Counted from the first letter of the stretch, positions 18,004 through 29,028 are shown. The stretch: 64,000 nucleotides of DNA from Roseicyclus salinarum (GCF_029624655.1 NZ_JARRSA010000016.1:1-64000); one strand, 5' to 3'. Notes: generated by a model from the sequence alone, not told the origin. Translations and numbers: made by a program.

Positions 18004-19333
18004 CGCGTCCTGCCGTAATGAAGGTCATGGGGTTCACGGGGTCGCCGTTGCGCCGCACCTCGTAGTGGAGGTGCGTGCCCGTGGACCGGCCCGTGTTGCC
18101 CATATCACCGATGCGATCCCCGCGCGAGACCCTTTCACCCTCGTTGACCCGGATGCGCGACATGTGGGCGTAGCGCGTGGTCAGTCCGAAGGGGTGGCGG
18201 ATCTCGACCATCAGGCCATAACCGCTTTGCCTGCCTGCGAAAATTACGGTGCCTTCGCCGCCTGCGTAGATCGGGGTGCCGCGTGCGCCGGCGAAGTCGG
18301 TGCCGGCGTGAAGCCGCCGACCGCCGTTGATCGGATCGCGGCGGTAGCCGAAGCCCGAGGTCAGCCGGAAGTTCGATCGCACGGGCATCGAGAAGGGAAG
18401 CTGCTCGGCCGCGATGCGGTAGAGGTTCAGCTCGTCCAGGGTCGAGATCACCTCGTTGGCGCGCAGCGACATGGCGTCGGGCGCCTCGCCGCGCGTGGAC
18501 ATGGTGATCGGCATCAGGGGCCCGCCCTGGCCGGAATAGGTCGAGCGGACCTGTCCGATGATCTGATCGGTGGCGAGGCCGGCGGCGCGGAACATCTCGT
18601 CGAGCGGCTCCATCGACATGGCGACGGCATCCTCGATCTGACGGAACACGCGTTCCTGCCGCTCGGCGGCGAGCGCCGCGGCGAAATGCAGTTCCTCGAC
18701 CTCGGCGCGCGCCTCGGCGACCTCGGTGTGGCTTTCGTCGCGCTGGTGCGCCGTCTCTTCCAGCGCCTCGTTGAGGTAGGCCAGCGTCTGCGCCAGCTCG
18801 CGCTCGCGCGCGGCGGCGGTCTGGACGGTGCCGGTCTCCGCGCGCAGCTCGGACTGCAGGGCGGCAAGCTCGGTGCGGGCGGCCTCGCGGTCCTGGCGGG
18901 TGTCGCGCAGGCTGAGCTGGATGACGTCGATCGCCGTCTCGAGTTCGCGGCGGCGCTCCTCGCTCTCAAGCAGGCGCGTCTGCATCAGCGAGACCTGGTC
19001 CATCGCCAGCGCGAAACGTTCCTGAGCGGTGCGGGCGTCGGCGGCGCGGGCGTCGCGGGCTTCCTCCAGTTCGCTCAGCCGCTCCTGCACGCGGAACTCC
19101 TCGCGCTGCGCCTGGTCCCGCGCATTTCCAGCCGAGATCGTGTCGATCAGGAAGATCGAGGTGACGATGATGGTCCAGCCCACAAACAGGCTCATGCCGC
19201 CGATCAGCGCGGCCTGCGTGCCGGGCCGCAGCCGGATGAACCGCGTGCCCTCGTCGGATTTCAGGAATAGCCGTTGTTCCGGCAAATGCCGCTCGAGCAT
19301 CGCGTGGATGCGGGTCGTGAGCCTTGAAGTCAC
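17993..19333 (-). CDS. M23-family (LytM) peptidoglycan endopeptidase with coiled coil
   Basis: Predicted murein endopeptidase or divisome/elongasome regulator. A cytoplasmic N terminus (RIHAMLERHLPEQRLFLKSDEG) is followed by one membrane segment (about residues 42-64), a long periplasmic coiled coil (about 70-260) and a C-terminal M23 domain. The zinc motifs are present: HAGTDFAG (HxxxD) and HLHYEV (HxH), so catalysis is plausible. I chose GTG at 19333, eight bases after GAGG; ATG at 19300 is an alternative. The frame stays open far upstream, but the sequence there looks like noise. It is the first gene of an operon with the overlapping bactofilin gene. Confidence 0.85.
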   Translation of the reverse strand: MTSRLTTRIHAMLERHLPEQRLFLKSDEGTRFIRLRPGTQAALIGGMSLFVGWTIIVTSIFLIDTISAGNARDQAQREEFRVQERLSELEEARDARAADARTAQERFALAMDQVSLMQTRLLESEERRRELETAIDVIQLSLRDTRQDREAARTELAALQSELRAETGTVQTAAARERELAQTLAYLNEALEETAHQRDESHTEVAEARAEVEELHFAAALAAERQERVFRQIEDAVAMSMEPLDEMFRAAGLATDQIIGQVRSTYSGQGGPLMPITMSTRGEAPDAMSLRANEVISTLDELNLYRIAAEQLPFSMPVRSNFRLTSGFGYRRDPINGGRRLHAGTDFAGARGTPIYAGGEGTVIFAGRQSGYGLMVEIRHPFGLTTRYAHMSRIRVNEGERVSRGDRIGDMGNTGRSTGTHLHYEVRRNGDPVNPMTFITAGRDVF

Positions 19334-19611
19334 TGTCAGCGCCTCGTGTTCCCCGGTTTTTTGTTCTTCGCTGTCCCGCTTGCGCAACCTGCCCGTCTTG
19401 CGCGGGCGAGGTGATGCGTGCCTGTGGCAGGCGCGGGTATCGTCAAGCCTGCCGCCGGGGATAAGGCAGCATGACCCTCGCCTCAACAGCTTACCCATTC
19501 GCAAACCTCGTGGCAGCCTCATGCGTCGGATTTGAGCGAAATTTCGCCGACGCGCTGCCCCATTACGGAGCGTTTCCGCCCATATCTTGTGCAGACATGC
19601 CCGAGGGCGCC

Positions 19612-20445
19612 TCAGATCCCGTCGCCTTGGCCCTCCGAGAGCGGCCAGTAGAAGTCCGGCGGCAGTCCTGCCTCGGCGCGTTTCTCTTCGTTGAAGGGCG
19701 GCTTCAGCGCGCCGTGGAAATAGCGCCGCACGAGGCCGTGGAAGGCTTCCTTGGGATCCAGGTCCTCGCGTCCGCAAAGGAAATGGAACCATTTCGAGCC
19801 GTAGGCGACGTGGTGGACCTCTTCGGAATAGATCACCTCCATCGCCGCGACGGCCTCGGCCGCGGCAGGATCGTCGGTGGCCTTGCGGAAGATGTCGATC
19901 ATGCCCGGCGTGACGTCGAGGCCCCGCGCCTCGAGCACCATGGGCACCACGGCGAGGCGTCCCATCAGGTCGCCGGCCGTGTCCTCGGCGGCGCGCCACA
20001 TGCCGGCATGGGCGGGAAGCGCGCCGTAGGGACAGTCCATTTTCTCAAGAACACTCGATACAAGTTTGAAATGCTTTGATTCCTCGTCGGCGGCGCGCAC
20101 CCAGTCGTCGAAGAACCCGATGGGCATCGGAACATGGGCGAAGCGGGCGATGATGTCCCAGTGAAGGTCCACCGCGTTCAGTTCGATATGGGCGACGGCG
20201 TGCAGGATGGCGCGGCGGCCCTGCGGACTGCCGGGGCGGCGTCGCGGCACGTCGCGCGGCGCGAGAAGCTCGGGGCGTTCGGGGCGCGCGGGACGGTCCG
20301 GCGGTGCCGCGCGGCCCACGGGCGGCGTCTCGCCCCGCGCGCGCGCCGCCTGCCATTCTGCGGCGACGCGGCGCGAGAGGTCGGTCTTCGCCTGGCCGTC
20401 CGCGGTGCGCAGGACGGCCTCGGCCATTTCGGCGAGCGGTGTCAT
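19612..20445 (-). CDS. DUF455 ferritin-like protein
   Basis: Protein of the DUF455 ferritin-like family. It shows conserved acidic and histidine motifs of a helical di-metal core: AVAHIELNAVDLHWD, ADEESKHF and EVIYSEEVHHV. After a Pro/Arg-rich N-terminal region (about 45-75), the rest is mostly helical. The biochemical role is not established. It lies 54 bases downstream of bcp on the same strand, suggesting a joint role in oxidative or metal stress; this is inference only. I chose the ATG at 20445 (MTPLAEMAEAVL) over an upstream start 12 codons earlier because the family begins near this helix. Confidence 0.8.
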   Translation of the reverse strand: MTPLAEMAEAVLRTADGQAKTDLSRRVAAEWQAARARGETPPVGRAAPPDRPARPERPELLAPRDVPRRRPGSPQGRRAILHAVAHIELNAVDLHWDIIARFAHVPMPIGFFDDWVRAADEESKHFKLVSSVLEKMDCPYGALPAHAGMWRAAEDTAGDLMGRLAVVPMVLEARGLDVTPGMIDIFRKATDDPAAAEAVAAMEVIYSEEVHHVAYGSKWFHFLCGREDLDPKEAFHGLVRRYFHGALKPPFNEEKRAEAGLPPDFYWPLSEGQGDGI

Positions 20446-20499
20446 GCCGCCCCGTCTGGAGACTGGCGGCGCGGCCGTCAAGACGGCGGGCCGCGCCCC

Positions 20500-20961
20500 T
20501 CAGAGGCTGCGCACGGCCTCCAGGACCTCCTCGGCGTGGCCGGGGACCTTCACCTTTTCCCACGCTCGCGCAATCCGGCCCTCGCCGTCGATCAGGAAGG
20601 TGGAGCGTTCGATCCCCATGTATTTCTTGCCGTACATGCTCTTTTCCTTCCAGACGTCGTAGCGCTCGCAGACGTCCGAGGCCTCGTCCGACACCAGCGC
20701 GACGCCGAGGTCGTGCTTGGCCACGAACTTGTCGTGCTTGGCGACGCTGTCCTTCGATACACCCACGACGACCGCGCCCGCCGCCTCGAACTCGGCGCCG
20801 AGGCCGGTGAAGGCGATGGCCTCCTTCGTGCAGCCGGACGTGTCGTCCTTGGGGTAGAAGTAAAGCACCACGGCCTTGGGCCGCATCGCCGACAGCGTGA
20901 TCTCGCTGCCGCCGTCGCGGGGCAGGGTGAAATCGGGGGCCATATCGCCTACCTGTGGCAT
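20500..20961 (-). CDS. bcp: Thioredoxin-dependent peroxiredoxin Bcp
   Basis: Bcp/PrxQ-type peroxidase that reduces hydrogen peroxide and organic hydroperoxides, recycled by thioredoxin. The AhpC/TSA fold is clear: APDFTLP at the start and the peroxidatic site PxxxTxxC as YPKDDTSGC (Cys44). The resolving cysteine found five residues later in E. coli Bcp is missing (CTKEAIAF), so this may be a 1-Cys or atypical variant; Cys98 is the only other cysteine. 153 residues is typical. AAAGGAG precedes the ATG. Transcribed with the DUF455 gene. Confidence 0.93.
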   Translation of the reverse strand: MPQVGDMAPDFTLPRDGGSEITLSAMRPKAVVLYFYPKDDTSGCTKEAIAFTGLGAEFEAAGAVVVGVSKDSVAKHDKFVAKHDLGVALVSDEASDVCERYDVWKEKSMYGKKYMGIERSTFLIDGEGRIARAWEKVKVPGHAEEVLEAVRSL

Positions 20962-21100
20962 CGACCGTTCTCCTTTGCTCGAAATTCGGATGCGCGCCGT
21001 GCGTGACCGCCTCGGCCGCGTTTGCAAGCTAGCCGGTTTGGCGCGAGAATAAAGGCCACGAGCGGACCGAGGGACGACCGAGGCAGGACAGCCCCCAGCG

Positions 21101-24100
21101 ATGAACGACGCCCCAAAGAAGACGGACGGGACGACGCCCGGGCAGCCCGCGCGCGCGCAGCGTCGCGGCCCGTGGTGGTGGGCCGGCGTGGGCCTTGGCG
21201 GCGTCGCCCTCACGATGCTGGCGGTCGTGGCGGCCGCGTGGGTCCGGCTGTCGCTCGGGCCGGTCGACTTTCCGCAGCGCATCGAGGACCGGATCGAGGC
21301 GCATCTCGACGCGGGCATGACGGCAGGCCGCCTGACGATCGGCGACATGGTCCTGGACGTCCCGGAAGGCGGGCGCGCCCCTGTCATCGAATTCCGGGAC
21401 GTCCAGCTTTCCGACCCCGGCGGCGCGCCGCGAGCGGTCTTTCCGGCGCTGCGGGTGCAGCTTGAACCCGGCCCGATCCTGTCGGGGCAGGCGCGCCCCC
21501 GCCGCGTCGAGATCGCCGGCGCGGGCCTGCGGCTGTCGCGCGACGCGCAGGGGCGGCTCGACCTCGACCTGACGGGCGGCGCGGCCGACGCGCGCGTGAC
21601 GCTGCCCGAGACGATGGCCCGGCTCGACGCGATGTTCGCCTCGCCCGTCTTCGACGCTCTGCAGGAGGTCACGGCCAGCGGCCTCCGCCTGTCGATGGCT
21701 GACGAGATGACCGGCCAGATCATGCGCATCGACGAGGCGACCGCCCGCCTGACGCGCAGCGGAGGACGGCTTGCGCTGACCGTCGGCGGCGCGTTGTCGG
21801 GCAGCCGCGACACCACGCTCGACATCGCGGTCCTGCGCGACGGCGAAGGCGACGCGACCGAGATCGCGGCCGTCTTCCGCGACCTCGCTGCGCGTGATCT
21901 CGCCACGGCCAGCCCCGCGCTGGCCTGGCTCGACCTGATGCGGGCGCCGATCTCGGGACGGCTCGCGCTCAGGCTTTCGGACGACGGGACCGTCGGCGAC
22001 ATGGAGGCCCGCCTCGACATCGGGCCGGGGCGCGTGCGGCTGGCCGAGGGCGACGCGCCGCTCGGCTTCGACCGGCTGGCCGCCGACATGGTCTACGACC
22101 CTGCGACGCGCCGGATCGATTTCGGCGGCCTGCGCCTCGACGCGCCCGCGATGCGGCTTTCCGCCAAGGGCCATGCGGACGTCGCGCAGGACGGCAATTC
22201 CTTCGTGGGACAGTTCGGCATCTCGGGGATCGAGGCGCAGCCGGGCGACCTTTACGAGGCGCCGCTTTCGATCGACGGGGCGCGCGTGGACATGCGCCTG
22301 ACGCTGGCGCCCGATCCCACGATCGAGATCGGCGAGGCCGTTATCTTCGACGGCGACCTTCGGCTGAGGGGGAGCGGCGTGGCCGAGGCGGGCGCCGATG
22401 GGCTCTCGCTGTCATTCGACGCCGCGCTCGAGGAGGCCGAGATCGGCGAGATCCTGGGTTACTGGCCCGAGGCCGTCATCCCGCGGACGCGCCGCTGGGT
22501 CGCCAACCGGATCGAGGCCGGTCGTGCTGTCGGCCTGAATTTCTCGGTCCGCGCGCAGCCCGGGCAGGAGACCCGCCGCCATCTGCAGACGGGGTTCGCG
22601 GGCGTGGTGATGCGGCCTCTCCGCGACGGGCCGGCGGTGCGCGGCGCGGCGGGATACCTCGACCTGCACGACGCGCGCATGGTGGTGCGGATGGACCGCG
22701 CGACCATCGCGGCAGAGGCCGAAGGTGGGGGCGAGGTTGCGCTGGCCGGGACGACGATGGTCGTGGACGACACGCGCCCGCCCGGACCGGAGGCCGCCTT
22801 CCACATCGAGGGCGAGGGCGCGCTGGCCGATCTGCTCCGGGTTCTGGACGCGGAGCCGATCCGCATCTTCCGGAACGGCGCGATGACGCCCGAGCGCGCG
22901 GGCGAGGGGCGGATCGCCTTCGCCGCCGATTTCCGCAGCCGCCTGATGCCGCGCGACCGGCCCGCGACGCTGGAGGAACTGGGCCTGACGGCGTCGGCCG
23001 AGGTGACGGGCTTCGCCTCCGACAGGCTGGTGCCCGACATGCGGCTGGGCGCCGAGGCGCTGCAGGTGTCGCTGGTGCCCGACCTTCTGACCGTCAGCGG
23101 CCGCGCCTTGGTCGAGGGCGTTCCCCTGACGGGCCGCTGGCAGCGCCCGCTTGGTCCCGATGCGCCCCGCGCCTCGTCGGTGGAGGCCAGCGGGGTCGTC
23201 GGCCGCGACAGCCTCGCGCGGCTCGGCGTGCAGCTTCCCGAGGATCTCCTGTCGGGGCGGGGCGCCGTCTCGGTCTCGGTCGCGCTGCCCGACGGGGCGC
23301 CGCCGCGCCTCGAGTTGTCGAGCAACCTCGACGGCATCGCCCTGTCGATCCCCGCGCTTGGCTGGCGGCTGGAGCCGGACGAGACCGGACGGCTGCAAGC
23401 CGCGCTCCGGCTGGGATCCGACCCCGAGGTGACGTCGCTGTCGCTGGCGGTTCCGGGCTTCGACCTGCGCGGACGGGTCAGCCTCCTGCCCGGCGGAGGG
23501 CTTTCGCGGCTGACGGCGGAACGGCTGGTGGTGGGCGACTGGCTCGACGTGGGCGGTGCGCTGGTCGGCCGCGGCCCGGACGTGCCGCCCGCCGTCGAGA
23601 TCACCGGCGGCCGCCTGACGCTGGGGCGGATGCCGCCGCAGAACGCGCCCGGCGAAGGGGGCGGGCCGCTCAACGTCCGGCTCGACCGGCTGGAGATCTC
23701 GTCGGGCATCGCCCTGACCGACCTCACGGGAAGCTTCGTCACGGGCGGCGGGCTGCAGGGCGAGTTCGAGGCCGCGGTCAACGGGGCCGCGCCGGTCACG
23801 GGCGTCGTGGCGCCCGGCCGCTTCGGGCCGGCGGTCCGCGTCACGGCCCCCGACGGCGGTGCGGTGCTGCGGGCGGCGGGAATATTTCGCAGGGCCCATG
23901 GCGGCGCGATGACCCTGACGCTGCAATCGGCCGAGGCCGCGCGCAGCTTCGACGGCGCGCTCAGGATCGAAGGGCCGAGGCTGCGCGACGCGCCGGCGAT
24001 GGCCGAGCTTCTGAACCTCATCTCGGTCGTGGGCCTGCTGGAGCAGCTTTCGGGCGAGGGGATCAACCTCGGCACGGTCGACGCGCGCTTCCGGCTGACG

Positions 24101-24415
24101 CCGGAGCGCCTGACGCTTGCGGAGGGCACGGCCGTCGGGCCCTCGCTCGGCCTCTCGATGGACGGCGTCTACGACATCGCCGATCGCCGCTACGAGATGC
24201 AGGGGGTTGTCTCGCCGCTCTACATGGTCAATGGGCTCGTGGGCGCGCTCTTCGCGCCGCGGGGCGAGGGGCTGTTCGGGTTTTCCTACCGGCTGACCGG
24301 CACCGCGGAGCGCTCGAACGTGTCCGTGAACCCATTGTCGATCCTCACGCCGGGCGTGTTCCGCGACATCTTCCGTCGCCCGCCCCCCGACCCGTCCGGC
24401 ACGCCAGCGAACTGA
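21101..24415 (+). CDS. AsmA/YhdP-like large envelope protein (DUF3971)
   Basis: 1104-residue inner-membrane-anchored periplasmic protein. A single membrane segment (about 24-48, [19 protein letters not shown]) follows an Arg-rich cytoplasmic start. The long periplasmic part is built of beta-rich repeats and ends in an AsmA-like C-terminal domain ([57 protein letters not shown]). By relation to YhdP/TamB-type AsmA proteins it probably bridges the envelope and moves phospholipids or controls outer-membrane homeostasis. It starts divergently from bcp and is followed after 5 bases by queA, so the two are co-transcribed. Confidence 0.82.
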   Translation: MNDAPKKTDGTTPGQPARAQRRGPWWWAGVGLGGVALTMLAVVAAAWVRLSLGPVDFPQRIEDRIEAHLDAGMTAGRLTIGDMVLDVPEGGRAPVIEFRDVQLSDPGGAPRAVFPALRVQLEPGPILSGQARPRRVEIAGAGLRLSRDAQGRLDLDLTGGAADARVTLPETMARLDAMFASPVFDALQEVTASGLRLSMADEMTGQIMRIDEATARLTRSGGRLALTVGGALSGSRDTTLDIAVLRDGEGDATEIAAVFRDLAARDLATASPALAWLDLMRAPISGRLALRLSDDGTVGDMEARLDIGPGRVRLAEGDAPLGFDRLAADMVYDPATRRIDFGGLRLDAPAMRLSAKGHADVAQDGNSFVGQFGISGIEAQPGDLYEAPLSIDGARVDMRLTLAPDPTIEIGEAVIFDGDLRLRGSGVAEAGADGLSLSFDAALEEAEIGEILGYWPEAVIPRTRRWVANRIEAGRAVGLNFSVRAQPGQETRRHLQTGFAGVVMRPLRDGPAVRGAAGYLDLHDARMVVRMDRATIAAEAEGGGEVALAGTTMVVDDTRPPGPEAAFHIEGEGALADLLRVLDAEPIRIFRNGAMTPERAGEGRIAFAADFRSRLMPRDRPATLEELGLTASAEVTGFASDRLVPDMRLGAEALQVSLVPDLLTVSGRALVEGVPLTGRWQRPLGPDAPRASSVEASGVVGRDSLARLGVQLPEDLLSGRGAVSVSVALPDGAPPRLELSSNLDGIALSIPALGWRLEPDETGRLQAALRLGSDPEVTSLSLAVPGFDLRGRVSLLPGGGLSRLTAERLVVGDWLDVGGALVGRGPDVPPAVEITGGRLTLGRMPPQNAPGEGGGPLNVRLDRLEISSGIALTDLTGSFVTGGGLQGEFEAAVNGAAPVTGVVAPGRFGPAVRVTAPDGGAVLRAAGIFRRAHGGAMTLTLQSAEAARSFDGALRIEGPRLRDAPAMAELLNLISVVGLLEQLSGEGINLGTVDARFRLTPERLTLAEGTAVGPSLGLSMDGVYDIADRRYEMQGVVSPLYMVNGLVGALFAPRGEGLFGFSYRLTGTAERSNVSVNPLSILTPGVFRDIFRRPPPDPSGTPAN

Positions 24416-24420
24416 CCCGA

Positions 24421-25476
24421 ATGAAACTCGACGATTTCGACTTCGACCTTCCCGAGGCGCTGATCGCGACGCGTCCTGCGCGGCCCAGGTCCTCGGCCCG
24501 CCTGCTGGTCGCCGAGGGATCGCTCACGCGCGACGCACACGTCTTCGACCTGCCGAAGATCCTTCGGCCGGGCGACCGGCTGATCCTGAACGACACCCGC
24601 GTGATTCCCGCGCGGCTTGCGGGCCGGCGCTCGCGACAGAGCGCGCAGGGCGAGGTGAGCGCGAAGATCGAGGTGACGTTGATGGAGCCGCAGGCCGACG
24701 GCACCTGGACGGCGCTCGCCAAGCCCCTGCGCAAGCTTGCGCAGGGCGAGACGGTGGTCTTCTCGGACGCGCTGTCGGCCGAGGTCGCGGCCCTGGAGGG
24801 CGGGCTGCGGCTGCGGTTCAACCTCGCGGGCGAGGAATTCGACGCCGCGCTCGAGGCATCCGGCGCCATGCCGCTGCCGCCCTACATCGCCGGCCGGCGC
24901 GCGCCCGACGAGCGTGACCGCGAGGACTATCAGACGATCTGGGCCGCGCGCGCGGGCGCCGTCGCGGCCCCGACGGCGAGCCTCCATTTCGACGAGGCGC
25001 TGGTGTCCGCGCTGACCGAGGCGGGGATCGACTTCACCTTCGTGACGCTTCATGTGGGCGCGGGCACGTTTCTGCCCGTCACCGTGGACGACGTCACAAC
25101 CCACCGGATGCACGCCGAATGGGGTGAGGTGCGCGAAAGGGCTGCGGACGAGATGAACGCGACGCGCGCGGCGGGCGGCCGGATCATTCCCGTGGGCACC
25201 ACCGCGCTGAGGCTGATCGAGACGGCGGCGGATGCGGACGGGACGATGCGCCCCTTCGAGGGCGACACCGATATCTTCATCTATCCCGGCTACGGATGGA
25301 AGATCACCGATGCCCTGATCACGAACTTCCATCTGCCCAGGTCGACGCTGATGATGCTGGTCTCGGCCCTCATGGGGCACGCCCGCGTCAACGAGATCTA
25401 CGCCCACGCCATCGCGCACGAATACCGGTTCTTTTCCTACGGCGACGCATCCCTTCTGATTCCGTCGCGAATCTGA
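24421..25476 (+). CDS. queA: S-adenosylmethionine:tRNA ribosyltransferase-isomerase
   Basis: Converts 7-aminomethyl-7-deazaguanine in tRNA to epoxyqueuosine, a late step of queuosine synthesis. The protein has the QueA start ([27 protein letters not shown]), the [10 protein letters not shown]-like motif ([14 protein letters not shown]), [14 protein letters not shown], and the C-terminal [18 protein letters not shown]. The length of 351 is standard. It lies 5 bases after the AsmA-like gene. The tgt gene for the earlier step is also in this window, 15 kb away. Confidence 0.95.
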   Translation: MKLDDFDFDLPEALIATRPARPRSSARLLVAEGSLTRDAHVFDLPKILRPGDRLILNDTRVIPARLAGRRSRQSAQGEVSAKIEVTLMEPQADGTWTALAKPLRKLAQGETVVFSDALSAEVAALEGGLRLRFNLAGEEFDAALEASGAMPLPPYIAGRRAPDERDREDYQTIWAARAGAVAAPTASLHFDEALVSALTEAGIDFTFVTLHVGAGTFLPVTVDDVTTHRMHAEWGEVRERAADEMNATRAAGGRIIPVGTTALRLIETAADADGTMRPFEGDTDIFIYPGYGWKITDALITNFHLPRSTLMMLVSALMGHARVNEIYAHAIAHEYRFFSYGDASLLIPSRI

Positions 25477-25554
25477 CACACCCGTAGGGCAGGCCCCGGA
25501 CCGTCGCGGTCCTTCCGGGCGCGACAAGCCGGCCATACGCAAGGAGTTACCTCG

Positions 25555-26865
25555 ATGCTTGGTGTCATGCGCGCCTCATGGGCGCTGCTCATGGGCATGT
25601 TCCTTCTGCAGATCGGAAACGGCCTTCAGGGATCGCTGATGGGTGTGCGCGGCGCGATCGAGGGGTTCTCCACCTTCGAGATCTCGCTCATCGCGTCGGC
25701 CTACTTCGTGGGGTTCCTGGGCGGCAGCAAGGTCGCGCCGCTGATCATCGCGCGCGTGGGCCATGTGCGGGTCTTCGCGGCGCTGGGCTCGCTCATCTCG
25801 GCGGTGCTGGTCAGCTATCCGGTGATCACCGATCCCTGGGCGTGGATGGTCCTGCGGGTGCTGATCGGCTTCGCGCTGTCGGGCGTCTACGTCACGGCGG
25901 AGAGCTGGCTCAACAACGCCGCGACGAACGCGACGCGCGGGCAGGCGCTGTCGGCCTACTCGCTGGTGCAGATGGTCGGCCTCGTGGGCGCGCAGGGTAT
26001 CCTGTCGGCGGGCGATCCTTCGGGATACATCCTGTTCATCATCCCCTCCGTGCTGGTCTCGCTCAGCTTCGCGCCGATCCTTCTGTCGGCCACGCCGACG
26101 CCCGCCTTCGCCGCCTCGCGCCCGATGAGCCTCGTGCAGCTCTACCGCGCGTCGCCCTTCGGTGTCGTCGGCATGACGCTGATGGGCGGCGTCTTCGCGG
26201 GGCAATTCGCCATGGCCGCCGTCTACGCCACGCAGGCGGGCCTCGGCCTTGGCGAGCTTTCGGCGTTCATCTCGTCGTTCTTCGTGGGCGCGATCATCCT
26301 GCAATACCCGCTCGGCTGGCTGTCGGACCGGATGGACCGCCGCCTGCTGATCGTCACGGCCTCGGGCCTCGGCGCGGTGGTGGGCATCGGGGGGCTGCTT
26401 TTCGGGCACGTCTACGCGGTGCTTCTGCTGATCGGCGTGCTTTCGGGCGGGCTGGCGCAGCCTCTCTATGCGATGCTGATCGCCTATACGAACGACTACC
26501 TCGAAGCCGAGGACATGGCCGCCGCATCGGGCGGCCTCGTCTTCGTCAACGGCCTCGGCGCCATCGCTGGGCCGCCGATCATGGGCCTTCTGATGGCGCG
26601 GATCGGGCCGGGCGGCTTCTGGCTTTTCCTGTCGGTCGTGCTTGCGATCGTGACGGCCTACGGGCTTTGGCGCATGACGCAGCGGCAGACGGCCTATGCC
26701 GGCGAGGGCGAATACGAGGCCGTGTCCTATGCCAACCTGCTGCCCGGATCGGCCTCGGTGGTTGCGGTCGAGGCCTCGCAGGAGTTGTATGCGGAAGCGG
26801 CCGAGGAGCTGGCCGACGGCGCGGAGGACGCCGAGGGCGGCGGGCCGACGGCTCCGGCCGGCTGA
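25555..26865 (+). CDS. MFS transporter (YcaD-like)
   Basis: Twelve-segment major facilitator superfamily protein. The pattern of two six-helix halves is clear. The motif-A-like loop LGWLSDRMDRRLLI follows helix 7, and AESWLNNAATNATRGQALSAYSLVQM is the hallmark of the YcaD/UMF1-like branch. A hydrophilic acidic tail of about 60 residues follows the last helix. The substrate is unknown. AAGGAG precedes the ATG (CAAGGAGTTACCTCG). It follows queA by 78 bases and precedes the DUF924 gene by 27 bases. Confidence 0.85.
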   Translation: MLGVMRASWALLMGMFLLQIGNGLQGSLMGVRGAIEGFSTFEISLIASAYFVGFLGGSKVAPLIIARVGHVRVFAALGSLISAVLVSYPVITDPWAWMVLRVLIGFALSGVYVTAESWLNNAATNATRGQALSAYSLVQMVGLVGAQGILSAGDPSGYILFIIPSVLVSLSFAPILLSATPTPAFAASRPMSLVQLYRASPFGVVGMTLMGGVFAGQFAMAAVYATQAGLGLGELSAFISSFFVGAIILQYPLGWLSDRMDRRLLIVTASGLGAVVGIGGLLFGHVYAVLLLIGVLSGGLAQPLYAMLIAYTNDYLEAEDMAAASGGLVFVNGLGAIAGPPIMGLLMARIGPGGFWLFLSVVLAIVTAYGLWRMTQRQTAYAGEGEYEAVSYANLLPGSASVVAVEASQELYAEAAEELADGAEDAEGGGPTAPAG

Positions 26866-26892
26866 GACGGCGACAAAGGGAGGAATTCACGC

Positions 26893-27486
26893 ATGGCGAC
26901 GCAGGACGACGCGCAGGCCGACGGGGTCGAGGAGGTCCTGGCCTTCTGGCTCGGGGCCGGGCCCGAGGCCTGGTACAAGCAGGACGACGCCTTCGACGCG
27001 CAGATCTCGGAGCGTTTCGGCGCGCTGTGGGAGGCGGGCGCGCGGGGCGATCTGGACGAGACGTGGGCCACGAACCCGCGCGGCGCCCTGGCGCTGATCG
27101 TCCTGCTCGACCAGTTCCCGCGCAACATGTTCCGGGGCGACGCACGCTCCTTCGCAAGCGACGCGCGCGCGCGCTCCACGGCGTGCTACGCGCTCGACCG
27201 GGGGTTCGACATGCGCATCGACCCGCCAGAGCGGCAGTTCTTCTACATGCCCTTCATGCATTCCGAGCGCCTGACCGACCAGGATCACTGCGTGCGCCTG
27301 ATGGCTGAGCGGATGGAGGGGTCCGACAACCTCCTGCACGCACGCGCCCACCGCGAGATCATCCGGCGCTTCAACCGCTTTCCATACCGCAACGCGGCGC
27401 TGGGCCGGACCTCGACCCATGCCGAGCGGGATTTCCTCGAGAACGGCGGCTATGGCAGGATCGTGGAAGCGCTGAAGGCGAAATGA
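26893..27486 (+). CDS. DUF924-family protein
   Basis: Soluble 197-residue helical protein of the DUF924 family. Characteristic motifs are VLAFWLGAGPEAWYKQDDAFD, LALIVLLDQFPRNMFRG, FFYMPFMHSERL and RFNRFPYRNAALGR. The fold is tetratricopeptide-like and the biochemical function is unknown. GGGAGGAATTC gives a good ribosome-binding site. It is probably co-transcribed with the MFS gene upstream. Confidence 0.85.
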   Translation: MATQDDAQADGVEEVLAFWLGAGPEAWYKQDDAFDAQISERFGALWEAGARGDLDETWATNPRGALALIVLLDQFPRNMFRGDARSFASDARARSTACYALDRGFDMRIDPPERQFFYMPFMHSERLTDQDHCVRLMAERMEGSDNLLHARAHREIIRRFNRFPYRNAALGRTSTHAERDFLENGGYGRIVEALKAK

Positions 27487-27598
27487 GGGCCTTTCGCCGC
27501 CGCCGTGCCTGCCCGCCCTCCTGCGACGGAAGGGGCCTTTGCGCGGCTTGAGCGAAAGGTTTAACGTTGAACGAACGGGATCTTCCAGGAGAACAACA

Positions 27599-28996
27599 AT
27601 GGCCGCAGACACCTTTGACGTCGTCGTGATCGGCGCCGGCCCCGGGGGCTACGTCGCCGCGATCCGCGCCAGTCAGCTGGGCCTGAAGACAGCCATCGTC
27701 GAACGCGAGCACATGGGCGGCATCTGCCTGAACTGGGGCTGCATTCCCACCAAGGCGATGCTGCGCTCGTCCGAGGTGTTCCACCTGATGGAGCGCGCCA
27801 GGGACTTCGGCCTGAAGGCCGAGAACATAGGCTACGACCTCGACGCGGTGGTCAAGCGTTCGCGCGGGATCGCCAAGCAGCTCAATTCGGGCGTCGGGCA
27901 CCTGATGAAGAAGAACAAGGTGACCGTCGTCATGGGCGAGGCGACGCTGCCCGCCAAGGGCAAGGTCAGCGTCAAGACCGAGAAGGGCACGCAGGAGCTT
28001 CAGGCGCGGAACATCATTCTCGCCACCGGCGCCCGCGCCCGCGAACTGCCGGGCCTCGAGGCCGACGGCAAGCGCGTCTGGACCTACAAGCACGCGCTCA
28101 CGCCGCCGCACATGCCCAAGAAGCTTCTGGTGATCGGTTCCGGCGCGATCGGGATCGAGTTCGCCAGCTTCTACAACACGCTCGGTGCCGACACGACGGT
28201 CGTCGAGGTCATGGACCGCATCCTGCCCGTCGAGGACGCCGAGATCTCGGCCTTCGCCAAGAAAAGCTTCGAGAAGCAGGGCATGAAGATCATGGCCAAG
28301 GCGATGGTCAAGAAGCTCGACCGGGGCGCGGACAAGGTCACCGCCCATATCGAGGCGAACGGCAAGACCGAGACGATGGAGTTCGACACCGTGATCTCGG
28401 CCGTGGGGATCGTGGCCAACACCGAGAACCTCGGGCTGGAAAAGCTCGGCGTGAAGATCGACCGCAGCTTCGTCGTGACCGACGAGTATTGCCGCACCGG
28501 CGTCGAGGGGCTGCATGTCATCGGCGACGCCACCAACGGGCCGTGGCTGGCGCACAAGGCGTCCCACGAGGGCGTCATGGTGGCCGAGCTGATCGCGGGC
28601 AAGAACGATGTCCACCCCGTAAAGCCCGAGAACATCGCCGGGTGCACCTACTGCCAGCCGCAGGTCGCGAGCGTCGGGCTGACCGAGGCCAAGGCCAAGG
28701 AGCAGGGCTACGAGATCCGCGTCGGCCGCTTCCCCTTCATCGGCAACGGCAAGGCGATCGCGCTGGGCGAGCCCGAGGGCATGATCAAGACGATCTTCGA
28801 CAAGAAGACCGGGGAGCTTCTGGGCGCGCACATGATCGGCGCGGAAGTCACCGAGCTGATCCAGGGCTACATCGTCGGCAAGAAGCTGGAGACGACGGAA
28901 GAGGACCTGATGGAGACGGTCTTCCCGCATCCCACGCTCAGCGAGATGATGCACGAAAGCGTGCTCGACGCCTATGACCGCGTGATCCACATCTGA
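27599..28996 (+). CDS. lpdA: Dihydrolipoyl dehydrogenase
   Basis: FAD enzyme that reoxidises dihydrolipoamide of 2-oxoacid dehydrogenase or glycine cleavage complexes. Motifs: the FAD GxGxxG in VVIGAGPGGYVAA, the redox disulfide in GGICLNWGCIPTKA, the NAD-binding GSGAIGIEFASFY, the second FAD motif VIGDATNGPWLAHKA, and the catalytic His-Glu pair in HPTLSEMMHE. 465 residues. ATG at 27599 is preceded by CCAGGAG. It stands alone, away from the 2-oxoacid dehydrogenase genes around 50-56 kb, which carry their own E3. It is probably the housekeeping enzyme. Confidence 0.93.
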   Translation: MAADTFDVVVIGAGPGGYVAAIRASQLGLKTAIVEREHMGGICLNWGCIPTKAMLRSSEVFHLMERARDFGLKAENIGYDLDAVVKRSRGIAKQLNSGVGHLMKKNKVTVVMGEATLPAKGKVSVKTEKGTQELQARNIILATGARARELPGLEADGKRVWTYKHALTPPHMPKKLLVIGSGAIGIEFASFYNTLGADTTVVEVMDRILPVEDAEISAFAKKSFEKQGMKIMAKAMVKKLDRGADKVTAHIEANGKTETMEFDTVISAVGIVANTENLGLEKLGVKIDRSFVVTDEYCRTGVEGLHVIGDATNGPWLAHKASHEGVMVAELIAGKNDVHPVKPENIAGCTYCQPQVASVGLTEAKAKEQGYEIRVGRFPFIGNGKAIALGEPEGMIKTIFDKKTGELLGAHMIGAEVTELIQGYIVGKKLETTEEDLMETVFPHPTLSEMMHESVLDAYDRVIHI

Positions 28997-29028
28997 GCGG
29001 TCCGCATCCGGGCCGAGGCGCAAACGAA

